From CBDBJK01 sp965206395 (lineage in GTDB: Bacteria > Chloroflexota > Dehalococcoidia > Lucifugimonadales > CATOSD01), in contig CBDBJK010000034.1 of the NCBI GenBank assembly GCA_965206395.1, forward strand, positions 62,001 through 126,000: 64,000 nucleotides of DNA, given 5' to 3'. Made by a program: the position numbers and the translations under genes. Below are positions 53,475 to 62,212 of the stretch, piece by piece; position 1 is the stretch's first letter; every line of letters starts with the position of its first letter. Under the pieces are notes generated by a model that was not told the DNA's origin, did not search any database, and saw only the letters and a program-made list of their open reading frames with translations.

Positions 53475-53810
53475 AGTTATATGACCATTGTCGAATTTTT
53501 GAAACATCAAACTGTACAAAAGTACCAGAAGCATTCCTAGAAAAGCTTCAGTAAGGCCCTCCTGAAGCTAAAATTGCTTACTCTGCAATAGTTGAGCAAG
53601 CTTTTTCTGAAAACATTAGAAAAAACCACAACTTATTCCGCCTGTTTTTCACATACGAATTATGTTAAGCGAACGGAGCTAAGGGCCGATTACACCAGAT
53701 GATTGCCCTCATGACAGTTGAGGTTTTGCTGGCGCGCCGCAATGTGAGCTAACCCTATTTGTGTGAGTGTTGTTGTTATATCGTAGTATCAAGATTTTAG
53801 GAGGTATTCT
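53475..53810. other. AT-rich intergenic region
   Basis: About 335 bases of AT-rich sequence between IS-D2 and the small secreted protein gene. No ORF, RNA gene or clear repeat was recognised. A promoter for the downstream gene presumably lies near its right end, and AGGAGGT sits just before the GTG start at 53811. Confidence 0.5.
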
Positions 53811-53996
53811 GTGAAGAAGTTCATTATAACGATGGTTATGGCGATGTTGTTGCTAATCGCTACGGCGGCGCCAGCGCTTGCGGGCGACCATAAAGATAGA
53901 GGGAACGCGGCGTGTGATGCCGTAGGTCGAGCCTGGCAAGCTGCTATGGGCATAGAGAAGACCGATAGCATGACCGCCGCCATCAATTGCGAGTAG
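53811..53996 (+). CDS. Small secreted protein, 61 residues
   Basis: The GTG start has an AGGAGGT site eight bases upstream. The product MKKFIITMVMAMLLLIATAAPALA has a textbook signal peptide with cleavage after ALA. It leaves a mature peptide of about 37 residues (starting GDHKDRGNAACDAVGRAW) with two Cys that could form a disulfide. A strong terminator follows 40 bases downstream, supporting a monocistronic gene. Family not recognised. Confidence 0.7.
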   Translation: MKKFIITMVMAMLLLIATAAPALAGDHKDRGNAACDAVGRAWQAAMGIEKTDSMTAAINCE

Positions 53997-54035
53997 CCAG
54001 CCTGGCTATTGGTAATAACGTGCGTTAGATATTGA

Positions 54036-54067
54036 GGCCCACTCCGAACATTCGGAGTGGGCCTTTT
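54036..54067 (+). terminator. Intrinsic terminator
   Basis: GGCCCACTCCGAA (54036-54048) pairs perfectly with TTCGGAGTGGGCC (54051-54063) and is followed by TTTT. It lies between the small secreted protein gene and the convergent membrane protein gene. Confidence 0.85.
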
Positions 54068-54153
54068 GGCGATGTGCGCGCCTTTACGTCATCTGTTGTT
54101 ACGACGAGCGATGCCTCACTTCATGATTCAAGAATCGTGCGCTCGGAGTCTGC

Positions 54154-54447
54154 TTACATCCTTCTGTCAAGCTGCGTTGCATCGACTGATGAACTCAATG
54201 ATATTACCGACCCGCCAACGCCTGACGTAGACTTTCTCTCCGGAGCATTGGAAATGTCATCTTCTGCGCCAATCGCGGCTGCAAGCCACAGCGAGATTCC
54301 TACCGCAGTCAAAGTCAATGAGAACAGCACCGCGCCCAATGGAGGTAGAGCGCTTCTCTTCTTAACCCTGCTGATTGCAAGCCACAAAGCGCCGCCGCAA
54401 AGCAGCAAGCTGCCTATTATCGTGAAAACTAGTCCGGTCTCCTCCAT
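54154..54447 (-). CDS. Small two-helix membrane protein
   Basis: About 97 residues from ATG 54447 (MEETGLVFTIIGSLLL), chosen because AGGAGGAGG lies 10-15 bases upstream; the longer frame to 54492 lacks a site. It has two membrane helices (VFTIIGSLLLCGGALWLAI and LGAVLFSLTLTAVGISLWLAA) and a polar C-terminal tail. No family is recognised. Confidence 0.6.
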   Translation of the reverse strand: MEETGLVFTIIGSLLLCGGALWLAISRVKKRSALPPLGAVLFSLTLTAVGISLWLAAAIGAEDDISNAPERKSTSGVGGSVISLSSSVDATQLDRRM

Positions 54448-54553
54448 AATTCCAAACCTCCTCCTACATATTGCCCTCACCTGACAAGGCACATAAAAGA
54501 GGCGGCGATTATCTCATGAATCGCTGGTTATGTCTAGTGTCTTGCAGAAACAC

Positions 54554-55354
54554 TTACGAAAGGAATTCAGTGATAATGCGAGCCATCTCCTTGTAGTGCT
54601 CGATCTCTGTCCAATGACCATCACCAGGCACTAACTGTAGCTGGGCCTGCTTTATGATGCTGGTCGCTAGCTTTGCGCCACTTTGATTGGAGTCGTTTTC
54701 TCCTGTCAGCACAAGGGTCGAAGCCTGGACGAGCGGCAGGCGTCCTGGCATATCAAAGGTAAATACTGCCATTGGAGCTTCGAAAAACCTGGGGCCTGCC
54801 TTGAGCCGCCAGATCATCTCGCGATGTCGGGTTTCGTGGTCAAGCCTCTGCCCTGCCTGGCGTCCTATCAGATCGTCCCACACCCCTTTTAGATAACTCC
54901 CGTCCTCGTTCAACTCCATAGTAGGGATGCTTCCGCCAACAATTTGGTCCAACCGGTGCTTTAGCGCCTCGGCTTCGAGGCATACTGGCCTCATGAGCAT
55001 AAGCTTCTCTACTCTATGCGGTGCGCTTGCTGCGAACTCGCTGGCTATAGAGGCTCCTGTGAGATGTCCGAACACGCTTGTGGTTGCGATACCTATGCCA
55101 TCAAGCGCCTCTTGTAAGACTGCGGCGTAATCAGGAATAGCGAATGGTCGAGGTGGAGCGTCAGACATGCCGAAGCCAGGAGTATCCATAGCAACAACAG
55201 AATACTTCGATGCTAGCAAGCCCATGAGAGGCTCGTATACTTCAGAGGAAGAAGCCGTTAGATGCAAAAGAACGAGCGAATCACCTTCTCCCGCGTAACG
55301 GTAGTGCATCTGCCCAATCGATGTGTCTACGTAAGCCCTTTTGATTTCAACCAT
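54554..55354 (-). CDS. Alpha/beta-hydrolase-fold protein with altered nucleophile elbow
   Basis: About 266 residues from ATG 55354 (MVEIKRAYVDTSIGQMHYR; GTG 55363 is possible). The fold motifs are present: LVLLHLTASSSEVYEPL, MDTPGFGMSDAPP, and a C-terminal His in VPGDGHWTEIE. The nucleophile elbow reads FGHLTGASIASEFA, so GxSxG is GHLTG with Leu where Ser should be. It may use another chemistry or be non-catalytic. Related environmental hydrolases often show GHHTG at this place. It is divergent from the urease-like cluster. Confidence 0.75.
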   Translation of the reverse strand: MVEIKRAYVDTSIGQMHYRYAGEGDSLVLLHLTASSSEVYEPLMGLLASKYSVVAMDTPGFGMSDAPPRPFAIPDYAAVLQEALDGIGIATTSVFGHLTGASIASEFAASAPHRVEKLMLMRPVCLEAEALKHRLDQIVGGSIPTMELNEDGSYLKGVWDDLIGRQAGQRLDHETRHREMIWRLKAGPRFFEAPMAVFTFDMPGRLPLVQASTLVLTGENDSNQSGAKLATSIIKQAQLQLVPGDGHWTEIEHYKEMARIITEFLS

Positions 55355-55585
55355 TGATTTCACTCCCAGTGCCTGATTTGTGGTTTCTGCCAGTCAGATT
55401 TAATTGCGCGCGCTTGGGGAACGATTATACACTCTGACGCCAGGAAGGTGCAGCTTTTGCTTTCCGGCGGGCCTGTTGCGCGTAAATTCGTTTTCTGATG
55501 TTACCAACAAAAGCCTGACATGCTGATACAATGCTCGGGTAACGAGACTGATGGCAAAATTGCAACGAAACGAAAAGAGGCCACG

Positions 55586-55888
55586 ATGAGACTTACTCCG
55601 AGAGAGATGGACAGGCTGACTATCTTCACGGCGGCGGAACTTGCGCGGCGCAGACGAGGCAGAGGAGTAAAACTGAACCACCCGGAGGCGATAGCCCTTA
55701 TCTGCGACGAGATTATGGAGTACGCCAGAGACGGCAGCAGTTACGAGGAAACAATGGAGCGCGCCACACAAATCCTTGGGCGCGAAGATGTAATGGAAGG
55801 CGTGCCTGAACTCGTAGACCCCATCAGGATTGAAGTCAGCTTCCCCGAAGGCACCAAGCTCATTTTCGTGCGGAATCCCATCCCATAG
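55586..55888 (+). CDS. ureA: Urease gamma-subunit-like protein
   Basis: From ATG 55586 the 100-residue product MRLTPREMDRLTIFTAAELARRR has the standard UreA layout: KLNHPEAIALICDEIMEYARDG, then VMEGVPELVDPIRIEVSFPEGTKL. The standard family motif has VEATFPDGTKLVTVH at the end; here it is IEVSFPEGTKLIFVRNP. It starts a plus-strand run of three urease-type genes. Gamma subunits are structural. Confidence 0.9.
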   Translation: MRLTPREMDRLTIFTAAELARRRRGRGVKLNHPEAIALICDEIMEYARDGSSYEETMERATQILGREDVMEGVPELVDPIRIEVSFPEGTKLIFVRNPIP

Positions 55889-55904
55889 ACATGGAGGAAG
55901 TCAT

Positions 55905-56276
55905 ATGATACCAGGAGAAACAATTCCGGGTAGCGGTGTCATCCCCTGTAATTCGGGACGGGATGCCGTTTCCATTGCGGTGGAAAACACGTCTGACCAT
56001 CCCGTCTACGTCACCTCTCACTATCACTTCTTCGAAGCGAACAAACGCCTGCGCTTCGAGAGAAGGGCAGCATACGGCAGGCGGCTGGACGTTCCTTCGG
56101 GCGGCGGCATCCGCTGGGAGCCAGGAGAGGTTGCGGAAGTTCGCCTCGTGGAAATCGGTGGCAGGCGTAGGGTGTATGGATACCAGGGTTTCGTAAATGG
56201 AGCCGTTTCCGAGACTCAGGTCGGAGAGGCATTGGCCCGCGCCCATGCTCAGGGCTTTCTGGACACAGGTGAGTAA
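55905..56276 (+). CDS. ureB: Urease beta-subunit-like protein
   Basis: The 123-residue product starts MIPGETIPGSGVIPCNSGRD and continues VENTSDHPVYVTSHYHFFEANKRLRFERRAAYGRRLDVPSGGGIRWEPGE, the classic UreB core (SHYHFFE, G-RLD-P). A GAGGAAG site precedes ATG 55905. It sits 16 bases after the gamma gene and two bases before the alpha gene. Structural subunit of the urease complex. Confidence 0.9.
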   Translation: MIPGETIPGSGVIPCNSGRDAVSIAVENTSDHPVYVTSHYHFFEANKRLRFERRAAYGRRLDVPSGGGIRWEPGEVAEVRLVEIGGRRRVYGYQGFVNGAVSETQVGEALARAHAQGFLDTGE

Positions 56277-56278
56277 TC

Positions 56279-57955
56279 ATGCCATTTGAACTCGACAGAT
56301 CAGAATACAATGCCATGTTTGGTCTTACCGTCGGAGACCGCGTGCGGCTTGGCGACACGAATCTCTTTGCGCTGATAGAGAAGGATTACACTTCGTACGG
56401 AGATGAGGTGCTTGGCGGATGGGGGAAGAATCTCAGGACGGGCATGATGTATTCCTACCGTCCTGCCAAAGACAGCGAGCTTGACAGCATCATAACCAAC
56501 GCGATCATCATGGACCCGGTGCTAGGCATATTCAAAGGAAGCATCGGCATAAAGGACGGAACCATCATTGGGATTGGTCTGGCCGGTAACCCGGATATAA
56601 TGGACGACGTAGACCTGGTAATCGGCCCCAATACGGTGGTTTTCAGAGGCGAGCGTCTCATTGCAACGCCCGGCGGCGTGGACAGCCACGTGCATCTGAA
56701 TAACAATCCAAAGCTTCTGGATGTCGCCCTGAGCGCCGGGCTGACGACCCTCGTTGGCGCTGGATTGAATACCACAGGGCGCTCAACTATCCATAATTGG
56801 CTCGAATCTTTTGAGAATATACCTGTGAATCTTGCGCTTCAGGCGAGGGGCAGCGCGAGCCACCCGTCTCCGATGGTGGAAAGCATAGTGGCCGGAGCTG
56901 CCGGATTCAAAATCCACGAGGACGAAGGCGCGTACCCTTATGTGATTGACGCTTGCCTGAAGGTGGCCGATGAGTACGATGTGTCGGTGGCGCTCCATAC
57001 CGATGGCCTGCACGAGTCGATGCAGGTTACGGACACCATAGAGGCCATAGGCGGGCGAACAATCCACGCCTATCATGTGGAAGGGGCGGGCGGCGGACAT
57101 GCGCCTGACTTGATTCGTCTTGCCGGAGTGAATAATATTCTGACCTCATCCACAACACCTACTGTTCCCTATACGGTGAGCACGTATCAGGAACACTTCT
57201 ACATGACATCGCAAGTCCACAACATAAACATAACTGCTTCTTCCGAGGCGGCTGCCCTTGACGAGAGGTTGCGACGCCAGACCATGGCCGCAGAGGACGT
57301 GCTTCATGATATGGGCGCGGTGCCAATCATAAACTCCGATTCGCAGGGGATGGGACGCATTGGAGAGGTTATTACACGCACCTGGCAACTGGCGCACAAG
57401 ATGAAGCAAGAAAGAGGGGACGCTGGCTCTGAGAACGACAACGAGCGCATCCTGCAATACCTCGCCAAATACACGATCAACCCCGCGATTACTCATGGCA
57501 TCTCAAGCTACGTAGGCTCCCTTGAGCCGGGCAAGATGGCCGACGTCGTGCTCTGGAATCCAGCGTTCTTTGGAATAAAGCCCGATACGGTCATCAAAGG
57601 TGGAATCATGACATGGTCTCCCACTGGCGAGGGCAACGCCACCATCAGGCAGTCGGAGCCTGTCATATACGGGCCGAGCTTTGGTGCGTTGGGCAACTCG
57701 CCGTCAAGGTTGAGCGCGTTCTTCGTGTCCCAGGCTTCTCTGGAGCTAAACCTGAAAAAGCAGTTGCGCACAATGCGTAAGCTCCTGCCGGTCAAGGACG
57801 TGCGTACCGTTACGAAGCGACGCATGGTCAGGAACTCCCTTAATCCAGTTATTGAGGTAGACATAGAGAACAAACAGGTCAGAGTAAATGGCGAAGTCGT
57901 AACCTCAAACGCCGTCACAGAGGTTCCACTGAACCGACTCTACAATCTGGCATGA
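56279..57955 (+). CDS. ureC: Urease alpha-subunit-like metalloamidohydrolase, divergent active-site flap
   Basis: The 558-residue protein aligns with UreC along its length. The metal ligands are kept: GGVDSHVHL (two His), GFKIHEDEGA (carbamylated Lys), VALHTDGL (His), HAYHVEGAGGGHAPD (His) and NSDSQGMGR (Asp). However, the region ATGTNATTCTPGPW of ureases is replaced by AGLNTTGRSTIHNW. The mobile flap (usually MVCHHL with the conserved Cys) reads TSQVHNI, losing the Cys but keeping one His. No ureD, E, F or G gene is in the window. It may hydrolyse urea with accessory proteins encoded elsewhere, or another ureide or amide. Downstream are hydratase and lyase genes on the same strand. Confidence 0.85.
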   Translation: MPFELDRSEYNAMFGLTVGDRVRLGDTNLFALIEKDYTSYGDEVLGGWGKNLRTGMMYSYRPAKDSELDSIITNAIIMDPVLGIFKGSIGIKDGTIIGIGLAGNPDIMDDVDLVIGPNTVVFRGERLIATPGGVDSHVHLNNNPKLLDVALSAGLTTLVGAGLNTTGRSTIHNWLESFENIPVNLALQARGSASHPSPMVESIVAGAAGFKIHEDEGAYPYVIDACLKVADEYDVSVALHTDGLHESMQVTDTIEAIGGRTIHAYHVEGAGGGHAPDLIRLAGVNNILTSSTTPTVPYTVSTYQEHFYMTSQVHNINITASSEAAALDERLRRQTMAAEDVLHDMGAVPIINSDSQGMGRIGEVITRTWQLAHKMKQERGDAGSENDNERILQYLAKYTINPAITHGISSYVGSLEPGKMADVVLWNPAFFGIKPDTVIKGGIMTWSPTGEGNATIRQSEPVIYGPSFGALGNSPSRLSAFFVSQASLELNLKKQLRTMRKLLPVKDVRTVTKRRMVRNSLNPVIEVDIENKQVRVNGEVVTSNAVTEVPLNRLYNLA

Positions 57956-58008
57956 GCATCTGCTCACACGTTAATACTCGATGATTGCGGTCTGGAGGGA
58001 GAAACGCC

Positions 58009-59256
58009 GTGGGAATGACTATTACGGAGAAGATTCTAGCCGAGCATTCAGGCCAGAATGAGGTCAATCCTGGAGACATAGTAGTCGTGGACATTGATGT
58101 CATCGTAGACCTGGATATCGTATTTGGCATTACGGGAGGCCATCCAATGCCTACCCGCGTTTGCGACCCGGACAAGATAATCATCATCGCCGACCATACC
58201 GTTCCAGCGCCAAGCATTCAGGCCGCCAATGCAATGAAGCGTATGCGGGAGTTCGCCGCCAAGTTTGGAATCACTCGTTTCTTCCCTGAGGGACACCACG
58301 GCATTTCTCATGTAATTATGGCCGAAAATGGCCTCGCTCTGCCCGGTCAGACTCTTGCCTGTGATGATTCCCATTCGTGTTCCTCCGGCGCTCTCAACTG
58401 CCTGGCAAGGGGTGTTGGGCTGGCAGACATGATGTATATCATCTGCAAGGGCCAGACCTGGTATCTGGTAGGCCCCACCGTGAAATTCCAGGTAGAGGGC
58501 CAGTTGCCGGAGCGAGTATTTCCCAGAGACATTATCCATCATATCGCCGGAGTCCATGGAGCCTTCCCCGGCTGCAACTTTGAATGGGAAGGCGACGCTA
58601 TCAGCGCCATGCCCATGCAAGGCCGATTTACGCTAGCCACCATCTCCGCAGAGCTATCGGCGGATTTTTCCATGTTCCTCTGCGACGAGACTACCGAAGA
58701 GTATTTGCAGGGACGGGCGCAGTATCCATACGAGCCGGTTGCGCCAGACCCTGACGCCCAGTACCAGGCGGTACATAAAATAGATGTTTCCAGTCTGGAA
58801 CCACAAGTCATGCTCCCGAACAAGATGGCACACAACGCGAAATCGGCACGCGAGTTGAAAGGGACGAAAATCGACCAGGCGTTCATAGGCTCTTGCGCAA
58901 ACGGGCGCATCGAAGACTTCGCGATTGCAGCGGAGATACTCAAAGGGCGTCAGATAGCGCCCCAGGTGCGTTTGATAGTGACACCTGGAAGTCAGAACGT
59001 GTTCAAGGAAGCGATGAAGGCAGGATACGTTGAGACGCTAATGGACGCGGGCGCGGTGGTGACCAATTCCACCTGCGGCGCTTGCTACGGGGGCCACATG
59101 GGAGTTCTAGGAGATGATGAGGTGTGCATTACCGCCAGTACCAGGAATTTCCAGGGGCGGATGGGAAGCGCCAAAGCTCTAATCTACATGGGGTCGCCTG
59201 CCACAGTCGCGGCCTCCGCTATAAAGGGCGTCATCACCGACCCTAGAGACGTCTAA
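58009..59256 (+). CDS. Aconitase-superfamily hydro-lyase large subunit (LeuC / dimethylmaleate-hydratase-like)
   Basis: The start is GTG 58009 (GGAGGGA about 10 bases upstream) or ATG 58015. The roughly 415-residue product has the [4Fe-4S] ligands in FIGSCANGRIEDF and NSTCGACYGGHMG, CDDSHSCSSGALNCLARGVG, FPGCNFEW and TPGSQNVFKEAM. The length and features fit the isopropylmalate isomerase / homoaconitase / 2,3-dimethylmalate dehydratase group. With the next gene it should interconvert a hydroxy-dicarboxylate and its unsaturated form. Its neighbours are catabolic rather than leucine genes, so leucine synthesis is unlikely. Confidence 0.85.
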   Translation: MGMTITEKILAEHSGQNEVNPGDIVVVDIDVIVDLDIVFGITGGHPMPTRVCDPDKIIIIADHTVPAPSIQAANAMKRMREFAAKFGITRFFPEGHHGISHVIMAENGLALPGQTLACDDSHSCSSGALNCLARGVGLADMMYIICKGQTWYLVGPTVKFQVEGQLPERVFPRDIIHHIAGVHGAFPGCNFEWEGDAISAMPMQGRFTLATISAELSADFSMFLCDETTEEYLQGRAQYPYEPVAPDPDAQYQAVHKIDVSSLEPQVMLPNKMAHNAKSARELKGTKIDQAFIGSCANGRIEDFAIAAEILKGRQIAPQVRLIVTPGSQNVFKEAMKAGYVETLMDAGAVVTNSTCGACYGGHMGVLGDDEVCITASTRNFQGRMGSAKALIYMGSPATVAASAIKGVITDPRDV

Positions 59257-59295
59257 TCACCCAGAACAGCTATCAGAACCCTCAAGGAGAAAATC

Positions 59296-59799
59296 ATGCC
59301 AGGCGTATCGAAGGCGCGCGTTTGGAAATTCGATGACGACATCAACACCGACCTGATAATGCCGGGCGTGGCCTTCTTGTTGGCTGAAGAAGAGCAGGTC
59401 AAGCATTGCTTTTCGGCGAACAGGCCCGGATGGGTGGATGAGGTAAAGCCAGGGGACCTCATCGTAGCCGGGCGCAACTTCGGCGTAGGCTCAGGCAGGC
59501 CAATTGGAAAGATATTCACCCGTTTGGAAATCGACGGGATACTAGCGGAGACATTCAACGGACTGGGTCTGCGGAACTGCGTTAACTACGGATTGAATGC
59601 CCTTCCGTGTGCCGGAATATCGGATGCCTTTGATGAGGGCGACGTTGCTGAGGTAAACTGGGCAACAGGTCTGGTGAAAAATCTTACCAGAGGCACATCG
59701 ATACAAGGCAATGCGCTGCCGAAACCCCTTCTGGACATAGTGGACACTGGCGGCGTTCTGGAGATTCTGAAGCAAGAAGGTCTCCTTGAGGAGGGCTAA
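59296..59799 (+). CDS. Aconitase-superfamily hydro-lyase small subunit (LeuD-like)
   Basis: The 167-residue protein is the swivelling domain partner: RVWKFDDDINTDLIMPG at the start, VAGRNFGVGSGRPIGKIF as substrate loop (GSSREHA in LeuD, here GSGRPIG), ETFNGLGLRNCVNYG and GVLEILKQEGLL. An AAGGAG site precedes ATG 59296, 40 bases after the large subunit. The altered substrate loop suggests a substrate other than isopropylmalate. Confidence 0.85.
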   Translation: MPGVSKARVWKFDDDINTDLIMPGVAFLLAEEEQVKHCFSANRPGWVDEVKPGDLIVAGRNFGVGSGRPIGKIFTRLEIDGILAETFNGLGLRNCVNYGLNALPCAGISDAFDEGDVAEVNWATGLVKNLTRGTSIQGNALPKPLLDIVDTGGVLEILKQEGLLEEG

Positions 59800-59898
59800 C
59801 GGAAAATTCACTAGCAAGCATCGGATTCCCCTGTGTTATACTGCACGGGGCCTGAACGACTGCGTGATGGATGACACGAGAGCAAACGAGGAGCGCCT

Positions 59899-61044
59899 AT
59901 GACAAAGAACGGCTATATGATTCTGGACAGCGACATCCACGTGATGGAGCCGCCAGACATGTATGATCGTTATCTCGACCCCCAGTTGCGCATTCATGGC
60001 GATGGCGACAAGTCGTTTGATCTGGTGATGGAACCACCTGATTCGGGAGACCGCGATTTTGAGGCAAATCGCGCCAAGATGCTTCACGCGCAGAGCATTC
60101 TGAGCGCCAAGGTTCAAGACCGCTATGTCGAAGAACGGTTTGAAGGCTACACCGGCGAAAGGCTTCTGAAGGCAATGGACAACGAAGGCGTGGATGTAGC
60201 CGTCCTATTCCGCAGCAAGAGCCAGATGTACGTGGATAGGGACGACATGGACGCTGAATATGCGATGGCTATCTGCCGGGCCTTCAACGACTGGCTTGGG
60301 GATTTCATGAAGCTCGACCCAAAGCGACTGAAGGGTTCAGCCATCTTGACCATTCACGACCCCACTTTGGCGGCACTGGAAGCGCGACGGGCCGTCAAAG
60401 AGCTTGGGATGAAATCCGTGACATTGCTGCCTCATCCGGTGCGCGGCAAATACCTTCACGACACTGAGATGGACACGCTGTGGGCAGAGCTACAAGACCT
60501 GGGCATACCCGCTACCTTTCACAGTCAATCTGGAGGTTATGCCAGCGAAAGCCCGGGGAACTGGTTCCGCAATCATCCAAACCCTACCGTATTGTCACAT
60601 GCTTTTACGGCTCCTCTTACTATCATGTGGGCGCTCGGCTCGGTTACGCTGGGCGGCGTTCTTGATCGGTTTCCTCGCTTGAAGATGGGATTCATGGAAG
60701 GGAATTGTAGCTGGCTTCCGTGGCTGCTCTGGCGTCTTGACGAGCAGTGGGAGTTGTTTCAGGAAGGCGAAGAAATTCAGTTCGATCTCAAACCAAGCGA
60801 ATACTTCATGCGTCAATGCTACATCACAGTCGACCCCGCTGAAACACTCGTATCGCAGGTAGTCGATAGCATCGGAGACGACAACATTGTCATATCCACA
60901 GACTACCCCCATCTAGACTCGCTGTATCCCGATGCCATGTCCACGTTCATAGGACAGACTGGCATCAGCAAGGAGACAAAGCGGAAGATATTATGGGATA
61001 ATTGCGCCAAGCTATATGACATTGATGGCGCGTCCGTAAGTTAA
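59899..61044 (+). CDS. Amidohydrolase 2-type TIM-barrel metalloenzyme
   Basis: The 381-residue protein begins with the metal motif LDSDIHVMEPPDMYDRYL (D-x-H rather than HxH). It continues GVDVAVLFRSKSQMY, ATFHSQSGGYASESPGNWF (metal His), VLSHAFTAPL, FMEGNCSWLPWLLWRLDEQWE and ISTDYPHLDSLYPDA (catalytic Asp). This is the ACMSD/amidohydrolase-2 family, whose members hydrolyse or decarboxylate aromatic or dicarboxylic compounds. It has its own GAGGAG site and lies in the middle of the catabolic-looking cluster. Confidence 0.85.
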   Translation: MTKNGYMILDSDIHVMEPPDMYDRYLDPQLRIHGDGDKSFDLVMEPPDSGDRDFEANRAKMLHAQSILSAKVQDRYVEERFEGYTGERLLKAMDNEGVDVAVLFRSKSQMYVDRDDMDAEYAMAICRAFNDWLGDFMKLDPKRLKGSAILTIHDPTLAALEARRAVKELGMKSVTLLPHPVRGKYLHDTEMDTLWAELQDLGIPATFHSQSGGYASESPGNWFRNHPNPTVLSHAFTAPLTIMWALGSVTLGGVLDRFPRLKMGFMEGNCSWLPWLLWRLDEQWELFQEGEEIQFDLKPSEYFMRQCYITVDPAETLVSQVVDSIGDDNIVISTDYPHLDSLYPDAMSTFIGQTGISKETKRKILWDNCAKLYDIDGASVS

Positions 61045-61081
61045 GGCAGGGCAATAAGCAAAAATCGAGGAGGTCAAAGTA

Positions 61082-62071
61082 ATGCCACTATCCAATCCTG
61101 AGATGACGAAGCGGCTCAGGGAGATATTCTACCGACCTGGGCTGACTATCGTGCCTGGAGGGTCTACGCCATACCACGCGATGATTACCGAGCGAGCCGG
61201 TTACGAGGCCTTCTACATGTCCGGCTCTATGACGTCTGGATGGACAATTGGCTGGCCTGACGTGGGCGTTCTGTCTTTGAGAGAGATGGCAGACAACGCG
61301 GCACGCATCGTCAAGGCCGTCAACATCCCTGTGTTCGCCGATATCGATACTGGCTACGGTACCGCCATTAACGTCTATCGCTCGATCAAAGAGTACATCT
61401 GGGCTGGAGTCGCCGGAGTCCATCTTGAGGACCAGGAGTTCCCGAAAAAGTCAGGCAGCATGGCGGGGCGAAGGCTCATCAGCGTTGACGAGGCCGTTGG
61501 AAAATACAAGGCCGCCATAGACGCGCGCAACGAGATAGACCCCAACTTCGTGATAGTTGCCCGCAGCGACGCCCGTGGCGCAGAGGGCGGAGGCTTCGAT
61601 GAGGTCATCAAGCGCGGCAAGGCGTTCGAGGCGGCGGGCGTTGACGTTATCTTCTTCGAGTCGCTTCAGTCCTGGGAAGAGTGCAAGATTGCCTTTGCCT
61701 CGGTGAGCATCCCTGCCTTCAGCCTCTTGCACGATGTAATCTACCACGACAGCGAAGGCAACCTGATTCCTGGGCCGAGCCTGGAACAGCAGGAAGCAGA
61801 CGGACAGAAGATCGCCCTCTACGTTGGCCTGCAAGCCGGGCCATCCAGCCAGGCAGGCTGGGAGGCGTTGGTAGACTTCAAGGAGAGGGGCGTTCAGTCT
61901 CTACACGATTTCAAGGTGGCCACCGCAGCAAAGCCAGAAAAATGGCGACTGCCCTCCGACCTGCTTTCCATATCGCGTGTCCGTGAGATAGAGGAAAAGT
62001 ATCTGCCCAAAGAGCTTCAGCGAGACTACGATTCCACCCTCGGTCGGCGCGCCGGAGACGTTGGAACCTAG
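61082..62071 (+). CDS. Isocitrate lyase/PEP mutase-superfamily protein, copy 1
   Basis: The 329-residue protein has the family barrel: IFYRPGLTIVPGGSTPYHAM, PVFADIDTGYGTAINVYRS (metal Asp), GVHLEDQEFPKKSGSMAGRRLIS, VARSDARGAEGGGFDEVIKR and VIFFESLQSWEE. Lyases of the family carry KKCGH with the catalytic Cys; here it is KKSGS, so the C-C cleavage chemistry of ICL and MICL is probably altered. It may be a decarboxylase, hydrolase or mutase of an oxaloacetate- or malate-like substrate. GAGGAGG precedes ATG 61082. It is followed 140 bases later by a close paralogue. Confidence 0.85.
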   Translation: MPLSNPEMTKRLREIFYRPGLTIVPGGSTPYHAMITERAGYEAFYMSGSMTSGWTIGWPDVGVLSLREMADNAARIVKAVNIPVFADIDTGYGTAINVYRSIKEYIWAGVAGVHLEDQEFPKKSGSMAGRRLISVDEAVGKYKAAIDARNEIDPNFVIVARSDARGAEGGGFDEVIKRGKAFEAAGVDVIFFESLQSWEECKIAFASVSIPAFSLLHDVIYHDSEGNLIPGPSLEQQEADGQKIALYVGLQAGPSSQAGWEALVDFKERGVQSLHDFKVATAAKPEKWRLPSDLLSISRVREIEEKYLPKELQRDYDSTLGRRAGDVGT

Positions 62072-62109
62072 GCTGAGTACGACCTGATGTTCAGATAACA
62101 TGATTTTGA

Positions 62110-62144
62110 AAATCTCCTCCTTCGCTGGCGCAGGGAGGAGATTT
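62110..62144. repeat. Hairpin between the two lyase-family paralogues
   Basis: AAATCTCCTCC (62110-62120) and GGAGGAGATTT (62134-62144) are perfectly complementary across 13 bases. No T-run follows on the plus strand, so it is more likely an mRNA stability or attenuation stem than a strong terminator. Confidence 0.55.
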
Positions 62145-62212
62145 GTCTCTTCCAACGGGTTGAGAGAGCGCAATACTAAATCATAGGCAAACATTTTAGG
62201 GAGGTTGACGCA

